64,000 bases of DNA from Tubiluchus corallicola (GCA_030141605.1 JAQGDQ010001014.1:1-64000); one strand, 5' to 3'. Counted from the first letter of the stretch, positions 12,446-24,360 are shown. Translations and numbers: made by a program. The notes: generated by a model from the sequence alone, not told the origin.

Positions 12446-12505
12446 TTGGGACTCGAACCCAAGACATTCTCTGTCATGGCAAAGTCATTAACCGATACAG
12501 TTTTT
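12446..12505 (-). repeat. tRNA-like relic (B-box/T-arm), possible SINE
   Basis: On the minus strand TTGGG-TTCGAGT-CCCAA (12,446-12,462) is a perfect 5-bp T-stem with a 7-base loop, and GGTTCGAGTCC matches the Pol III B box. The part upstream does not fold into a convincing anticodon arm, so this is a tRNA-derived SINE or tRNA pseudogene rather than a working tRNA. Confidence 0.4.
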
Positions 12506-12778
12506 CATTATTGCACGCTCTTAGTCCTTGATGTTTAGATGGGCGCCTGTTTTTGCATCTGCTTTTCTAAAAACCCTTCATCTCCCTAATAGAAAACACA
12601 AATAATTTATAACGTCATGACAACCTCATTATATCATATCCAGCAATGAAAATTGAAATTTGAAATTTTGGCCTTAAAAGGCCAATTTTTATGTTTCTTC
12701 GCTAGTGTCACACAACAACGCAGACACGTGCAAAAATGCCCATCAAAGGTTTCTCCTGTTGGAATGGTTTCCCCACTT

Positions 12779-13044
12779 GTGACGTTATCACTTAATTACG
12801 TTTTTAAACATCTTTCTGGTAATTATTATAGATCTGTCAGATGTAATGTCACAATTACCTCTGAGGAAACAGTTAGCTATGGAGTACCTCAAGGTTTGAT
12901 CCTTGGGCCTCTATTATTTCTCATTTATATAAATAATATTAATTTCTTCAACATAATATTAAAATAACCTAGGATGCTGATGACACAGCTATATTTAATG
13001 GATATGAGCAAGCATCAAAGAAATTAAATGAATGTAGTGTAACA
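12779..13044 (+). pseudogene. Non-LTR retrotransposon reverse transcriptase fragment
   Basis: The frame ending at 12,967 contains YGVPQGLILGPLLFLIYINN, close to the reverse transcriptase palm block of LINE-type elements. In another frame from 12,973, DADDTAIFNG matches the catalytic Y/F-A-D-D-T block. A stop and a frameshift separate the two blocks, so the gene is dead. No endonuclease or ORF1 is nearby. Confidence 0.8.
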
Positions 13045-13508
13045 AGATGTTGCAAAATGATATGGGATAAAGCCCTGTTTGCCCTTATAAATATGACTAG
13101 CGGTTTTGGGTGTCACGTGACCGGCTGAAAGCATGTCACAGTGGCTTCATGAGCTTCTATCACATAAATTAATTCCAGCCACGTTGTATGACGTCATATA
13201 AACGTTTACTATAACCAAGAATTCGCGAAACGCTACTACTTGTCCTGAAGAAATTTTATTATTGAATTTAATTAAGCTCGATTTTATAAGGTGTCATTAA
13301 CATCAGAATTTATAAGCTCTCTACACATGTGTTCAGCAATAAAGAATATCGATGAATAATAGCCATGTCCCATGTGCTACATATGTGCTGCTTGAGGAAA
13401 CAAGACTGTATGTATAGTGCTGAACACTATAATGTTACAATTGACGGATTATAGCCTGTCTTATTGATGGAACATACAAAGGGACAAGAATAATAAACAG
13501 GTACTTTG
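13045..13508. other. No feature recognised
   Basis: AT-rich interval between two retrotransposon remnants. Confidence 0.5.
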
Positions 13509-13796
13509 TAGAATGTTTGAGCATTATTGATTACAATTTTATGTATTCTTCGCTCATAAACTGCCTTCCGTATGTAAGTATGCTTTGTCTTTTGATCAAC
13601 GTATTACTATCGTTAAAGAAGCGAGTAAAACATGCAGTAAACAGAAATTATGTAGAATGTTCGCGCATTATTGATTACAATCCTATATGTCTCTTGATTA
13701 TAAGCTGTTTTCGGCATGTATACATACTACACAGGCCTATCTAACAAACGTATTGAAGTCGTTAACCGCAGAAAAATGACAGCATCTCTTTTTTTC
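13509..13796. repeat. 144-bp tandem duplication, two diverged copies
   Basis: TAGAATGTT(T/C)G(A/C)GCATTATTGATTACAA occurs at 13,509 and 13,653. The copies also share a later AACGTATT-A--TCGTTAA segment. Confidence 0.75.
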
Positions 13797-13797
13797 T

Positions 13798-13899
13798 CGG
13801 GTTTCTTATCTCTGGAATTCTCTACCAAAAAGTTGTTTCCCTGAAAACTACAATCTCACTCAATTCAAGAAGAGCACCAACAGGTGCTCTTGGTTAGAA
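13798..13899 (+). pseudogene. Non-LTR retrotransposon C-terminal fragment
   Basis: One frame reads RVSYLWNSLPKSCF then a stretch with LTQFKKS. A WNSLP motif followed by an FK segment is the usual tail of CR1/jockey-like reverse transcriptase proteins. It may be part of the same element as the palm fragment about 750 bases upstream. Confidence 0.6.
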
Positions 13900-14301
13900 G
13901 CAGCGCCGCCTACTATCAAAAGCATATTAGTAGTATGCATTTTATTTCTCTGGACATATATTCATATTTTTACTTTTCTCTGTAACCCTTTATCCTTACT
14001 GATGAAAGAATAATTTTAGCATAATTTTATTCAATCTAAAGTTTTTTTTCATTTTGATACACAAATTAAACTTTGTTGTATCACAGTCAATTTTGTTCTT
14101 TATTTCAAATGTAGCTCTGAGAAAAACTTACTTAAACTATTGTGTACTAACTGTGTATTGTATTTTTGATTATTTTATGTGAACTGATATTGTACAAGAT
14201 CTCTGGTGATGAGTCTAACTGCGTGCATTTTTAATTTTACATCGAATTTTAATATTTTAATTTGCACTTGTGTTTTTTGCATCAATTGACTTCACCATTA
14301 A

Positions 14302-15240
14302 AGAACAACCGAACAAAAGCTTTTTTATATCAAAGCTTAAATTAAATAATAATTACCTCGGATACTCAAATTTCGTTAAACTTTCTAAGCTACGCGCGGC
14401 TCAGTGAATCTACTAAGATTGGCAACGGCGCCTTTTTATCTCATTCGCATGGCCGACAAATAAAAGGCAGTACCATGATAACCATGATCATGAACTGCAG
14501 TGTTAGTTTCTGACGTGATATGACGTAGACCCCATTTTCATGACATCACCCGTTTAAGCAGTAACACTTACGCAAACGTGCTTGACGTGCAAGTGAAAAT
14601 GCCTGCCATTGTGCAAACTGTGGTTAGTTTCTGACGTAAGCAATGGCTGTGTTCGGTAGCCGTTAATTAACTTTCTAAGCTAATTATACAAATATAAGAA
14701 GCAATTGCTAACTTTTATAGACAAGATAAGGTAGATTTTGAACAAATGCTAACTTTTATAGACAAGGACATGTATATTTTGAACAATTGCTAACTTTTAT
14801 AGACAAGGAAATGTATATTTTGAGCAATTGCTAACTTTTATAGACAAGAAAATGTATATTTTGAGCAATTGCTAACTTTTATAGACAAGGAAATGTATAT
14901 TTTGAACAATTGCTAACTTTTATAGACAAGGAAATGTATATTTTGAGCAATTGCTAACTTTTATAGACAAGATAAGGTAGATTTTGAACAATTGCTAACT
15001 TTTATAGACAAGGACATGTATATTTTGAACAATTGCTAACTTTTATAGACAAGGAAATGTATATTTTGAGCAATTGCTAACTTTTATAGACAAGAAAATG
15101 TATATTTTGAGCAATTGCTAACTTTTATAGACAAGGAAATGTATATTTTGAGCAATTGCTAACTTTTATAGACAAGAAAATGTATATTTTGGACAGTAAA
15201 TTATAATGACATTCAATCTAAACAATCGTCCGGTTTTCCT
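14302..15240 (-). mobile_element. TTAA-flanked MITE, family A, expanded by a 41-bp minisatellite
   Basis: Bounded by TTAA at 14,298-14,301 and 15,241-15,244. The right end read inward is AGGAAAACCGGACGATTGTT; the left end is the weaker AGAACAACCGAAC. The non-repetitive part matches the elements at 27,316-27,810 and 34,845-35,367, sharing GTTAATTAACTTTCTA, CAAACTGTGGTTAGTTT and ACTAAGATTGGCAACGG-like blocks. It contains no coding frame. Confidence 0.8.
14700..15192. repeat. 41-bp minisatellite, 12 units, with a 6-unit higher-order period
   Basis: The unit is GCTAACTTTTATAGACAAGG followed by AAATGTATATTTTGAACAATT. The variant GATAAGGTAG occurs at 14,725 and 14,971, exactly 246 bases (6 x 41) apart, and the order of variants between them is nearly repeated. 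A six-unit block was evidently duplicated. Confidence 0.88.
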
Positions 15241-15244
15241 TTAA

Positions 15245-16111
15245 GTAATGTAGGTTTTAAACCATTGTCGCTCGAGGCTGAATTAGATATAGGCTAGTAT
15301 AGGAGGCAGCCTCGAGCCACACAAGGTTGGGGACCTCAAGCTTTGATAACGTCCGAAGTTCACTGTGGTTGTACTGAAATATGTGCTAATTTGGTTTGCA
15401 ATAATTAGTAAATAACAACATTTCTTAATGAGCGTTTTGATTGACAAACAAAAGAAGCTATTCTAGTTTATTTAAAGAATTTGTAATAAGTTTACTTTGT
15501 AATAAGGTACGCAAAGGCCGCTAAAATATTTACGGGTAAAAATATTCAATAATGTTCAAGACAGGTATGGGCAAGTTAGAGTGTGGTTCCGTCTGAGGGG
15601 GTCCCATAATTTCATTGGCTTAGGGACTCTAAAGGCCAGAATTCAGCCCTGATGTCACTGAAGGATAAATATGCAATAATTTTATTGTTTTCGTCTGTTT
15701 TAAATTGAGAAACAAAGATTTAGCATTATATAATGTATAGCTTATACCTTGAGTGCCATTTGGCTTGTTTGGGGCGATATGTATAGGAAAATGCCACGTA
15801 TAGACGCGCGTCTTGTGCTTCCGTCAGCGATCGTAAAACTGATCACTTTGGTTTTCGTTAATGTTTTCGGGTCCCCGCCGCATAGAGGCGCCACATTCGT
15901 GACTGTGAATGAACTATGGCAGTTAATAAGAGCATTAAACACCGTTAACCATGCATGCAGCCAGCAGCACTCTTGAAAGGCGCAAGTTTAATGAGAAAAA
16001 TGAGTCAGGAGAATGCGCGGTTAATATGTGAACGAGTCATGGCGAACGTTTAAGATTTGATGATGTGAAAATGGTAAAAGCAAGAGAAGAGACTAAAGTT
16101 ATTACTCAGAC
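15245..16111. other. No gene recognised
   Basis: A CTCGAGGCTG/CAGCCTCGAG inverted pair sits at about 15,271-15,316. The frame at 15,749-15,976 has no recognisable domain. Confidence 0.5.
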
Positions 16112-16115
16112 TTAA

Positions 16116-16355
16116 AGAAAAACAGTATAATTTTCACATCCTGTCCCATTTTGAAGTACAGTAAAAAGTATTATATATATATATATATATATATATATTT
16201 TAGCACCTAGAGTGGTTTCTGATAAATAAATAATAGACTAAAATGTTACTTAACGGTTCAACCCAAGTATTGATGACATCACAAATTGACATAATTTTCA
16301 ACAGCAAAAACATTCCATGAACGCGTTGCACGTGTTTGCAAAAACGAAAACTGAT
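16116..16355 (+). mobile_element. TTAA-bordered MITE, family B, truncated, with a TA microsatellite
   Basis: Starts after TTAA (16,112-16,115) with AGAAAAACAGTATAATTTTC. It shares CCCATTTTGAAGTACAGTAA and GCACGTGTTTGC-like blocks with the family B copies at 16,876 and 21,186. A (TA)n run lies at 16,172-16,198. The far end is lost. Confidence 0.6.
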
Positions 16356-16400
16356 TTTTAAAAACACGAAACAAAACGTAAAGTGTATAGTGACTTATGG

Positions 16401-16411
16401 TACACCCTGTA
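16401..16411. repeat. TACACCCTGTA mariner-like terminus
   Basis: Resembles the TACAGGGTG end of Tc1/mariner elements; only one end is seen. Confidence 0.25.
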
Positions 16412-16499
16412 TGACGTTTGTATGAAGCAAACAGTAATGTTGAGTGGCAAACTTTGGCATATTGCAATGTGGAATCCTGCATTCAACAGCACACACTAA

Positions 16500-16850
16500 T
16501 CAACGTTAATACTTGTGGCGAGACCAAAACCTAAGCCTCCATAATGAGCAGCTGAACCATCAGTTGAGCAGTCAATAGTTGAGACTATTCAGCGTTAATT
16601 TCGTGGCAAGACCGGAAGCTAGCTTATTACCAAGAACAAGCCTCCAACATGAGCCACTGAATCAGCAGAAGTGTCTTAGTTACGTTTGGCTGTGAATGCA
16701 TGCTACCTCTACGTGGTAAATAGTCAGAAACAAGACGAATGAAACATCCCAGTGCGAGTATTGAACACGGTGGGCACCCATTCATACACTGCTCAGCCTT
16801 AACTTCCTGCTCAGCCTCAACAAAGCAAAGCCGCATCCAATTTTAATCAG
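16500..16850 (-). repeat. Unclassified interspersed repeat (family E)
   Basis: The minus strand contains TTAAGGCTGAGCAGTGTATG and TTCAATACTCGCACTGG. A diverged copy lies on the plus strand at 27,976-28,060. No class can be assigned. Confidence 0.5.
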
Positions 16851-16875
16851 TAGGTCAAAACAATTTACTCTTTAA

Positions 16876-17422
16876 AATATTGAAAGGAAACGTACTACTT
16901 TTTCGAAAATGACTTACGTGGAAGAATTATTACAACGCAAACGTAATTTCGCACCTATTTTTTCACTGTTAAATGCATTTCGCCATTCGCTTGTTAGACG
17001 GGCACTAGCGTCTGTATCTTGGAAATGCATTGCACAAAAACAGATGCCGTACCTCTCAGTTTAGATGTGTTAGTTTGTGACGAACTACACAGGTTCGGCA
17101 GCTCATGCGTGAGCACAGCGGTAAATTTGAAAATTGAGTTTTTACCTTAAAACTTGCCTAATTTTAGTACAACGATTGAATACCTCACAGTAGCACTGTA
17201 CGTAAATTTTCGCTTTCACAAACACGTGCAACACGCTCGTGGAATATTTTTGCTGTTGAAAATTATGTTAGTTTGTGACGTCATCAATAGTTGGGTTGGC
17301 CCACCGTTGATTAAGGTTTTAATCTATTATGTAATTATCAGAAACGCCTTTGCAATATTAATTGTATACTTTTTATCAGACTTGAAAATGGGGTAGTATA
17401 TGAAAAGTCATGTTGTTTTCCT
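16876..17422 (-). mobile_element. TTAA-flanked MITE, family B
   Basis: TTAA at 16,872-16,875 and 17,423-17,426. The right end read inward is AGGAAAACAACATGACTTTT. Internal blocks such as GACGTCATCAATAGTTGGGT, CGTGTTTGTGAAAGCG and the CTAGTGCCCGTCTAACAAGC type match the copy at 21,186. Non-coding. Confidence 0.65.
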
Positions 17423-17426
17423 TTAA

Positions 17427-18218
17427 CTTTGGACGCCCGCCGTCCATGTTTGCCGTATGCGGGGCAGCGTGTTACGCTGTTCTGTTAATTGTCGCCGCCT
17501 CGCAAAGAAGCCAAAGAAGCCAGGTTTGAAAGGCTTTTCTTTCTCGCTTTTTCATGCAACAGATTTCCGATAAGAAAATATTGTCGCTTGTACTAATGAA
17601 AAACTGCAAGATCGCGACTACTCGTGTCAAAAGACCATCACTCGCCCATTCCACTTGGCAACCACAGTCAATATAACGGCATATGAATGCGCCAGCCTTC
17701 ATTGGCAAACAAAAACCAAATAACCCTCGAAAGTTCAGTGCAAATGTAGGCGCTTTGAGGACATTCAGCAAGACGGGATATCCATTCAGCAATACGGGAT
17801 ATCTATTGATAGAAACCCATCAAGCGGTGCTATTGCGTTATTGAAAGCTATTGCTAAACTGTGTTTAACGAAGGGCATGCCACGTTTACATTCGGTAATG
17901 CACTTACATAGCCGTATATCACGTATTCGAACGTGAGCCCAAGAGAACTTCAAATACCTTTCAATAGACGCACCGATTACCTACTTAAATCGCCCAGAGT
18001 GGTTTGGGAAAATGGGCAGTTTGGGCACGTTTAACGCTTTAGCATTGAAATTGCTATGCACTATGTGATTAATTAATAAAGTGATAGTAAATCTAGGGCT
18101 GCTAGAGTTTGTTTGTTGAGAGATGGGGGTCGCTTTCTAAACCTGTGAGCTTATTCACGTCACTTCACTTTGCTTGTTTGTTTATTTACTTACTTGTTTG
18201 CTTTCTTGCTTATTTAAT
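17427..18218. other. No gene recognised
   Basis: A small direct repeat around ACGGGATATC (17,771-17,806) is present. The minus-strand frame at 17,472-17,792 has no family resemblance. Confidence 0.5.
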
Positions 18219-18241
18219 CTACCTACCTACCTACCTACCTA

Positions 18242-18280
<39 letters not shown>

Positions 18281-18626
18281 ACCTACCTACCTACTTACTT
18301 ACCTACCTACCTACCTACCTACATACATACATACCTACCTACCTACCTACCTACCTACCTACCTACCTACCTACCTACCTACATACATACATACATACAT
18401 ACATACCTACCTACCTACCTGCCTGCCTGCCTGCCTACCTACCTACCTACCTACCTACCTACCTACCTACATACATACATACCTACTTACCTACCTACCT
18501 ACTTGCCTGCCTGCCTGCCTACCTACTTACCTACCTACCTATCTATCTACCTACCTACCTACCTACCTACCTACCTACCTACCTACCTACCTACCTACCT
18601 ACCTACCTACCTACCTACCTACCTAC
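18219..18626. repeat. Tetranucleotide array (ACCT)n with GCCT, ACAT and ACTT blocks
   Basis: Blocks of variant units alternate in a patterned order. The mirror array is about 12 bases longer. All frames are repeat artefacts. Confidence 0.97.
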
Positions 18627-19212
18627 TTTTATTAAAGCGAATTTAAAAGCCGAGTGGTCATCGTGTCTGTTTAACTAAAGTTGACTGAAGTTAAACTTCG
18701 CCAAGCCTGGTTAGTGAATTCATTTATTATTCTTATTATAGCTGTTTACTTTATAAAACGAAGATGCATTTACAACCAAATATGACTAGTGCACCTCAGC
18801 TGGTTCAGTGTCTCTGCCTAAAGGTACCAGTCTCGCCACAGTTATTCACATGAAATGAGCCTTTCTGCTGAAGGCGAATTTTAGAGTGCTAAACAGTATA
18901 AAAAACTTAGTATTATGAAAAAGAGGGTTTTAGGTTTTTTACACAGTTTAGCTTTCATTATACAGGGTGGACAAAAAAAGTAAACCTTTTTCAAATGCCG
19001 GAAAGTTTTACCCAATTTCTACTTAAATTCGACGATGGTGAACTAAAAACATTTTAGCACTTACTCACTAACTTTTGCTAAGAAATGTCAAGAAATGAAG
19101 CTCTTATGCTTGATAATGTCATTAAAAATGAAAAAAATGGACATTAGTATGACTGTACAGTATTGTTTTTATTGTTTTGATATTGTCTTTATTGTATTAA
19201 CATAGTACCAAT
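18627..19212. other. No gene; one mariner-like terminus at 18,959
   Basis: TATACAGGGTGGACAAAAAA (18,959-18,978) resembles a Tc1/mariner inverted-repeat end. No partner end or transposase was found. Confidence 0.35.
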
Positions 19213-19561
19213 ATTACACTGATTTTTCGTCATTTCAGTTGGCTACCGATTAAGCAACGTATTAAATTTAAGATACTACTACTTGTATTTAAGGCACTTC
19301 ATGGCGAGGTACCTGATTACACTCGTGACGTAATTCGTCCAACAAATTCAAGCCGGTATAATCTTAGATCAAATGATAGTCTTTTGCTTAAGGTTTCTAG
19401 AGTGCGCTGTTCCACTATGGGTGACAGATCATTTGCTGTTGCAGGACCTGTTCCACTATGGATGATAGGTCATTTGCTGTTGCCATACCAACTCTATCCA
19501 TATCAGCACTCTCTCGAACATTAACACTTTTAAAATACAGATTAAAACACACTTATTTTAG
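19213..19561 (+). pseudogene. Non-LTR retrotransposon C-terminal region, decayed
   Basis: The frame from 19,213 reads ITLIFRHFSWLPIKQRIKFK, then ILLLVFKALHGEVPDYTRDV, then a basic segment ending near DRSFAVAGP. This matches the LHWLP...K-LLL-FKALHG...RSF-VA-P-LWN-LP tail of CR1/L2-like LINEs. A 41-base tandem duplication (TGTTCCACTATGG at 19,409 and 19,450) breaks the frame before an LKYRLKTHLF-type end. No intact reading frame remains. Confidence 0.75.
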
Positions 19562-19609
19562 TTAGAACATAATATTTGAAGTATACATGCTTCTATTTTG
19601 TAAATCAGT

Positions 19610-19795
19610 GTGTATGCGCATAAAATTGCTGTAAAGTAACACAATTTTTAAGGCCTGATTTTGCTGAAACCTACTTCAGGTACCCCTTTTCTTGTCCTTA
19701 TCTTGTATTTATACTTACAAGTACCAGCATCTTAAATTTAACAGGTTACTCAATCGGTACCAAAGCAAATGACGAAGAATTGAATAATCTAATTT
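19610..19795 (-). mobile_element. MITE end fragment plus inverted second copy of the LINE tail
   Basis: Minus strand 19,610-19,705 matches one end of the element at 23,319 (AAGGACAAGA, AGTAGGTTTCAG, AGCAATTTTATGCG). Minus strand 19,727-19,790 repeats the CGTCATTT...ACCGATT...TAAATTTAAGAT segment of the plus-strand LINE tail about 500 bases upstream. Together they form a fold-back of relics. Confidence 0.6.
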
Positions 19796-19949
19796 TATGG
19801 AATATGTTAAGTGATATACATCGCTCAATATAAATTAATTATTGTTATCTTAATGTCAAGAGTGTAGTTTATAATGTTGCAAATGCTACAATTAATTAAT
19901 ATTTTGATGCCAAATTTGAAAAACAGGAAATGTAAAAAAGTTAGGTTGT

Positions 19950-19990
19950 AGCCTGGAATTGAACCTGAACAAAACTGGCAGGGATCCAAA
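19950..19990 (-). repeat. tRNA-like relic (B-box)
   Basis: The minus strand contains CAGGTTCAATTCCAGG. GGTTCAATTCC is a perfect Pol III B box with a near T-stem. No full cloverleaf is seen. Confidence 0.35.
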
Positions 19991-20319
19991 GCAGGAATTC
20001 AAATAATTTGTAGCAAAATTTAATTCAACGTGCATTCGTAGTATCACCACTCAATATAATTGTGAATTATATTGACAATTATTGTCAATATTATTGATGA
20101 AATTTTCGTTTCGTTAGCTTGCATTAAATTTGATTTCATTAGTTTATGTTGATGATGCGGAATTTGGTTGCCCTACAGACCATGGCACTAATGGCAATTA
20201 TATTGAGCGTGTGAATGGATCTTAAGCAACAACGATTTTCAGTTTTGCGAGATATCTTTGTGAAGCGTCTTTGAATAGTGTCAGTTGAGCTGTCTATAGA
20301 TTTAGACGCTATACAAAAT

Positions 20320-20900
<581 letters not shown>

Positions 20901-21181
20901 CGATTCTGTTGTTAATTAAGCTATTAACTAATTCTCGCCTCAACTGAGAAAAGCAATTGAAGTTTTGGAAAACGTAGTGAACAATTTTTAACGTAAGTAA
21001 AAATAAATCTTATGGGATAAATTACAGTTTCTGTTTCCGGAGTAAATTCGAATTTAAACCACGTTAAAATCTCCAAATTTTGTATTTTTATACAAAACAT
21101 GGAATCGTTCGTTACATTATGCATCTATTTTCATGACAGGTTTTATTCCAATACGAAGAGTAAAATAAATTTTTAGCCAAT
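20901..21181. other. No feature recognised
   Basis: AT-rich spacer; short frames only. Confidence 0.5.
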
Positions 21182-21185
21182 TTAA

Positions 21186-21787
21186 AGGAAGACAGGATGA
21201 TTTTTCATATTACTACCCCATTTTCAAGTACAATCAAAAGTACACGTTTTAACACAATTAATACTGCAAAAGCTTTTCTGGTAACTAAATTACAGACTAA
21301 AAGCTTAATTAACGGCTGGCGAGCTTAACTATTGATGACATCACAGACTAACATGATTTTCAGCAGCAAAAACATTCCGTTGCACGTGTTTGCGAAAGCA
21401 AAAATTAAAGTACAGTGCTAGTGTAAGACTTTCGGGGTGTTGTAATAAAACTAGGCATGTTTTAAGATAAAAATTCAAATTTAAAATTTGCCGCTGTACT
21501 CACGCATGAGTTGTCGAACGTATGCACACAAACTAAAACATGTGAGAGGTGCAGCACCTGTTTTTTGTGAAATGCCTTTCCGAAATGCAGACGCTAGTGC
21601 CCGTCTAACTAGAGAATGGCGAAATGCATGTAACAGAGAAGAACTAGTGACGCGAGCGGGAATATGTGTTTGTTTGGTAATAATTCTTTCACGTAAGTCA
21701 TTTTTGAAAAAAATACTATGTTTCCTTTCAGTGTCTTAAAGAGTAGATTGTTCTGACCCACAGTTAAGATTGGATTCAGTTTTCCTT
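21186..21787 (+). mobile_element. TTAA-flanked MITE, family B, best-preserved copy
   Basis: TTAA at 21,182-21,185 and 21,788-21,791. The left end is AGGAAGACAGGATGATTTTT; the right end read inward is AAGGAAAACTGAATCC. It contains ACCCCATTTTCAAGTAC, GTTAAT-like and TGCACGTGTTTGCGAAAGC blocks shared by the family. The 83-residue frame inside is not recognised as a protein. Confidence 0.75.
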
Positions 21788-21791
21788 TTAA

Positions 21792-22213
21792 AGTGCTTAC
21801 TTCTTTTTGACCACCAGTTAGAGTTTATAAGTTGTACTAATCGGTTGCACAGTTCAGCTATGGCTGATTTTTCAAATGCTCGACATCTGCACACAAATTT
21901 ACAGAAATCCAACAATTTAATCCAGAAATTGAGAGTAATACAGCAACATTTTGAAATTAATACATGAATTTTCTGAAAGCGTTAAATGACCCTTTGGCAG
22001 AACGGTTTTCAATTCCATTTTGAAGCAAGATAATTTCAGCTCAGATGTTCTAAGAATTGAACGGTCCGTCTGGAATGAAATGCTGTAGGCTGATTAATGA
22101 CATCAAAACGTAATCAGGGCATTATCTGATTCAAGGGATTCCCTTGTCTGCTCTATTTTTTCTACAAAACGCTTTATTTTGACAAACGGGCCATGGCAAA
22201 ACGTACAATCACT
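21792..22213. other. No gene recognised
   Basis: Short frames only. A small CAAGGGATTCCCTTG palindrome lies near 22,132. Confidence 0.5.
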
Positions 22214-22217
22214 TTAA

Positions 22218-22378
22218 CCCTTTCAGTCTCAAATTATTTTTTTAATAAGAGAGAATTGTTATTGGCTTAAATCAAAATAACTATTAACAGATCAAATAAC
22301 TGTCAGTTTTAAAATTTTATTAATTTTAAAGGCACAAAATATTTTCGTATCCCACGGGATACAAAGGGTATTAAAGGG
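22218..22378. mobile_element. piggyBac-like MITE, 161 bp deletion derivative
   Basis: TTAA at 22,214-22,217 and 22,379-22,382, with termini CCCTTTCAGTCTC and, read inward, CCCTTTAATACC. The ends match the 440-bp element at 9,003-9,442 almost base for base, but about 280 internal bases are missing. Confidence 0.85.
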
Positions 22379-22382
22379 TTAA

Positions 22383-23022
22383 AGTAAGAACACGTGAACA
22401 TCTGAAACTTGAAAGAAATTAAAAAAGTTTCCCCGGTCCTGCCACAGTTGTGCCTATGGCTGTGACTAAAGCTATAGGTAACTGGAACTACAAGCTACAA
22501 TTTTAACATTGTGACGAAAGCCAACAGTAACTGGGACTTATTAATAAAAGAAAGTTTATCTCTGCACCCTAGCAAGCCTTCTCTTAATGTGCAAAGTAGT
22601 TTAATTCCTTTAACTTTACTTTCAAACACTTAGCTACCTGTTACCGTATCAATTTCTTTTTCTACGGGTCTGTTTGTTCACTACACATTTGCCTTCCTTG
22701 TAGATAATACATAATCAATGCATAATTTTCTAGACAGTAGCTCTGCTTATAATACTTGTTCATCTGGTTGTTTGTTTTCATAAATCTGTCATTGATGATG
22801 ACTGGAGTTCAAAACGTTCGCAGACATGTTTTTTGAAACAATTGTATATTAAAGTTTTAGTAAAAGTTGTGTTGTTTTGATAACAAACAATTTATTTTCA
22901 TTTCACATACGAATCTTGGCTTAAAAAGTGGATGGATAATTAGTCGTGGGTCGTCAAACGTTGCTGAGTTGCTCAATTCGGCCCGGTTGAGTTCATGAAT
23001 CTGCGATAAATCTCTAACCATA
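22383..23022. other. No gene recognised
   Basis: AT-rich. One of the clearer clusters of arm-to-arm substitutions lies at about 22,545-22,565 (partner about 47,655-47,675). Confidence 0.5.
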
Positions 23023-23026
23023 TTAA

Positions 23027-24256
23027 AAAGGGAAACAGGATTATTTTTCATATCTTACCCATTGTGAAGTGCAGTAAAAAGTATACATTTTAACAGCTAT
23101 AATAGCGCCATTTGTATTTGTGATAGACCTAATCAAATAATAATTTAAAAACTTAATTAACGGGGATCGAACATTACTAGTGGTGAACATAATTTTCAGC
23201 AGCACAGACGACATTCGACGAGCGGGTTCCACGTGTTTGCGAAAACCAAAATAGAAGTACAGTGCTACTGAACAACATTCAGTGTGATAGGCAAAAACAC
23301 AGCAAATTTTATGTTTAAAGGACAAGAGTAGGTTTCAGAAAAATCACATTAAAAAATTATTATGCTTTATAGCAATTTTATGCGTATATCGTACTCGCGT
23401 TGAAAGGAATTTTCGTTTGTTTCCATTTTAAATCTCCCGCTATACTGTTCCGACGGCGCCATTACATGACGTCACTATGTCACGTAAATCAGGGGCACAA
23501 AAGGCAACGCTAAATTATGATCCAAACGTTTCCGTGCAAATCTATATTACTTACCATTTCGCTTACTTGCTTGAAAGACTTACGTAACTAGAAAAGAAAA
23601 TTATTAATTATTTAAAAAGTTTTTACCAACTGGTAAAATGTCGTTGACTCACTTTCAGGGTGCACCACTTACTAACGAAAAAACGTATTTTTAATCTTAT
23701 TGAAAAGATACAGTCATTTAAAATTTCACTGATTTAGTGACGTGTGCGCTACGAATGCTCTGATTATTTTTTCAAACTTTACTCAGTCTTTTCTATACTT
23801 GTTTCAAATGAGCTGCTATCAAAATGGCTGCGCCTAACGGTCATCGCGGGAGTTTAAATTTACACGTTTTATACAGCGTTACGGCCGACGCAAGCCATGC
23901 ATGCAGAAAGGCAGTACGTAAGTGGTATAAAATTTCAAGACGAATTTTTTAAGCTTTATGTAAATGGAGGGTTTTCTTGTGCTTTAAGAACTTAAATTCC
24001 AAGCTTGCCACTGCGTCATCACGCGATTTCATCACAAATGACGATGTAGACGTTAGTGCCCATCTAGATAACGAATGTATGTAGTATCAGCGAAGAACTA
24101 GATGCGCGAACGCAAAATTAATTTTTGCGGTAATAATTCTTTCACGTAATAATTCTTTCACATACTACTTTTCTTAAAAAATAGTATGTTCCCTTTCAAT
24201 ATAGGTTAGGTTAGGTTGTTTTGAGTTGTAGTTTAAGAAGGGGTCCGGTTTTCATT
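23027..24256 (+). mobile_element. TTAA-flanked MITE, family B, split by a nested insertion
   Basis: The left part (23,027-23,318) starts AAAGGGAAACAGGATTATTT after TTAA (23,023-23,026). The right part (23,984-24,256) resumes with GTAGACGTTAGTGCCCATCT-type sequence and ends, read inward, ATGAAAACCGGACC before TTAA (24,257-24,260). The missing middle is replaced by another element. Confidence 0.65.
23319..23983 (+). mobile_element. TTAA-flanked MITE, family F, nested in family B
   Basis: TTAA at 23,315-23,318 and 23,984-23,987. The ends are AGGACAAGAGTAGG and, read inward, AGCACAAGAAAACCC. One end is also found at 19,610-19,705 in opposite orientation. Non-coding. Confidence 0.7.
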
Positions 24257-24360
24257 TTAATGCCTTTTTTGTGATGAAATATACGTTGGTTTTCAACGTG
24301 TCTGTCACTAGTTGTAAATGTAGACTATAATAAAAACTGTTTAGCTAATTTTAAACCACA

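Noticed and set aside
12446-12505. Functional tRNA gene
   Set aside because: The T-arm is perfect, but no acceptor stem or proper anticodon loop with T33 can be formed.
24195-24220. GGTTAGGTTAGGTTG as telomere-like (TTAGG) repeat
   Set aside because: Only two to three units inside a family B MITE end; no array.
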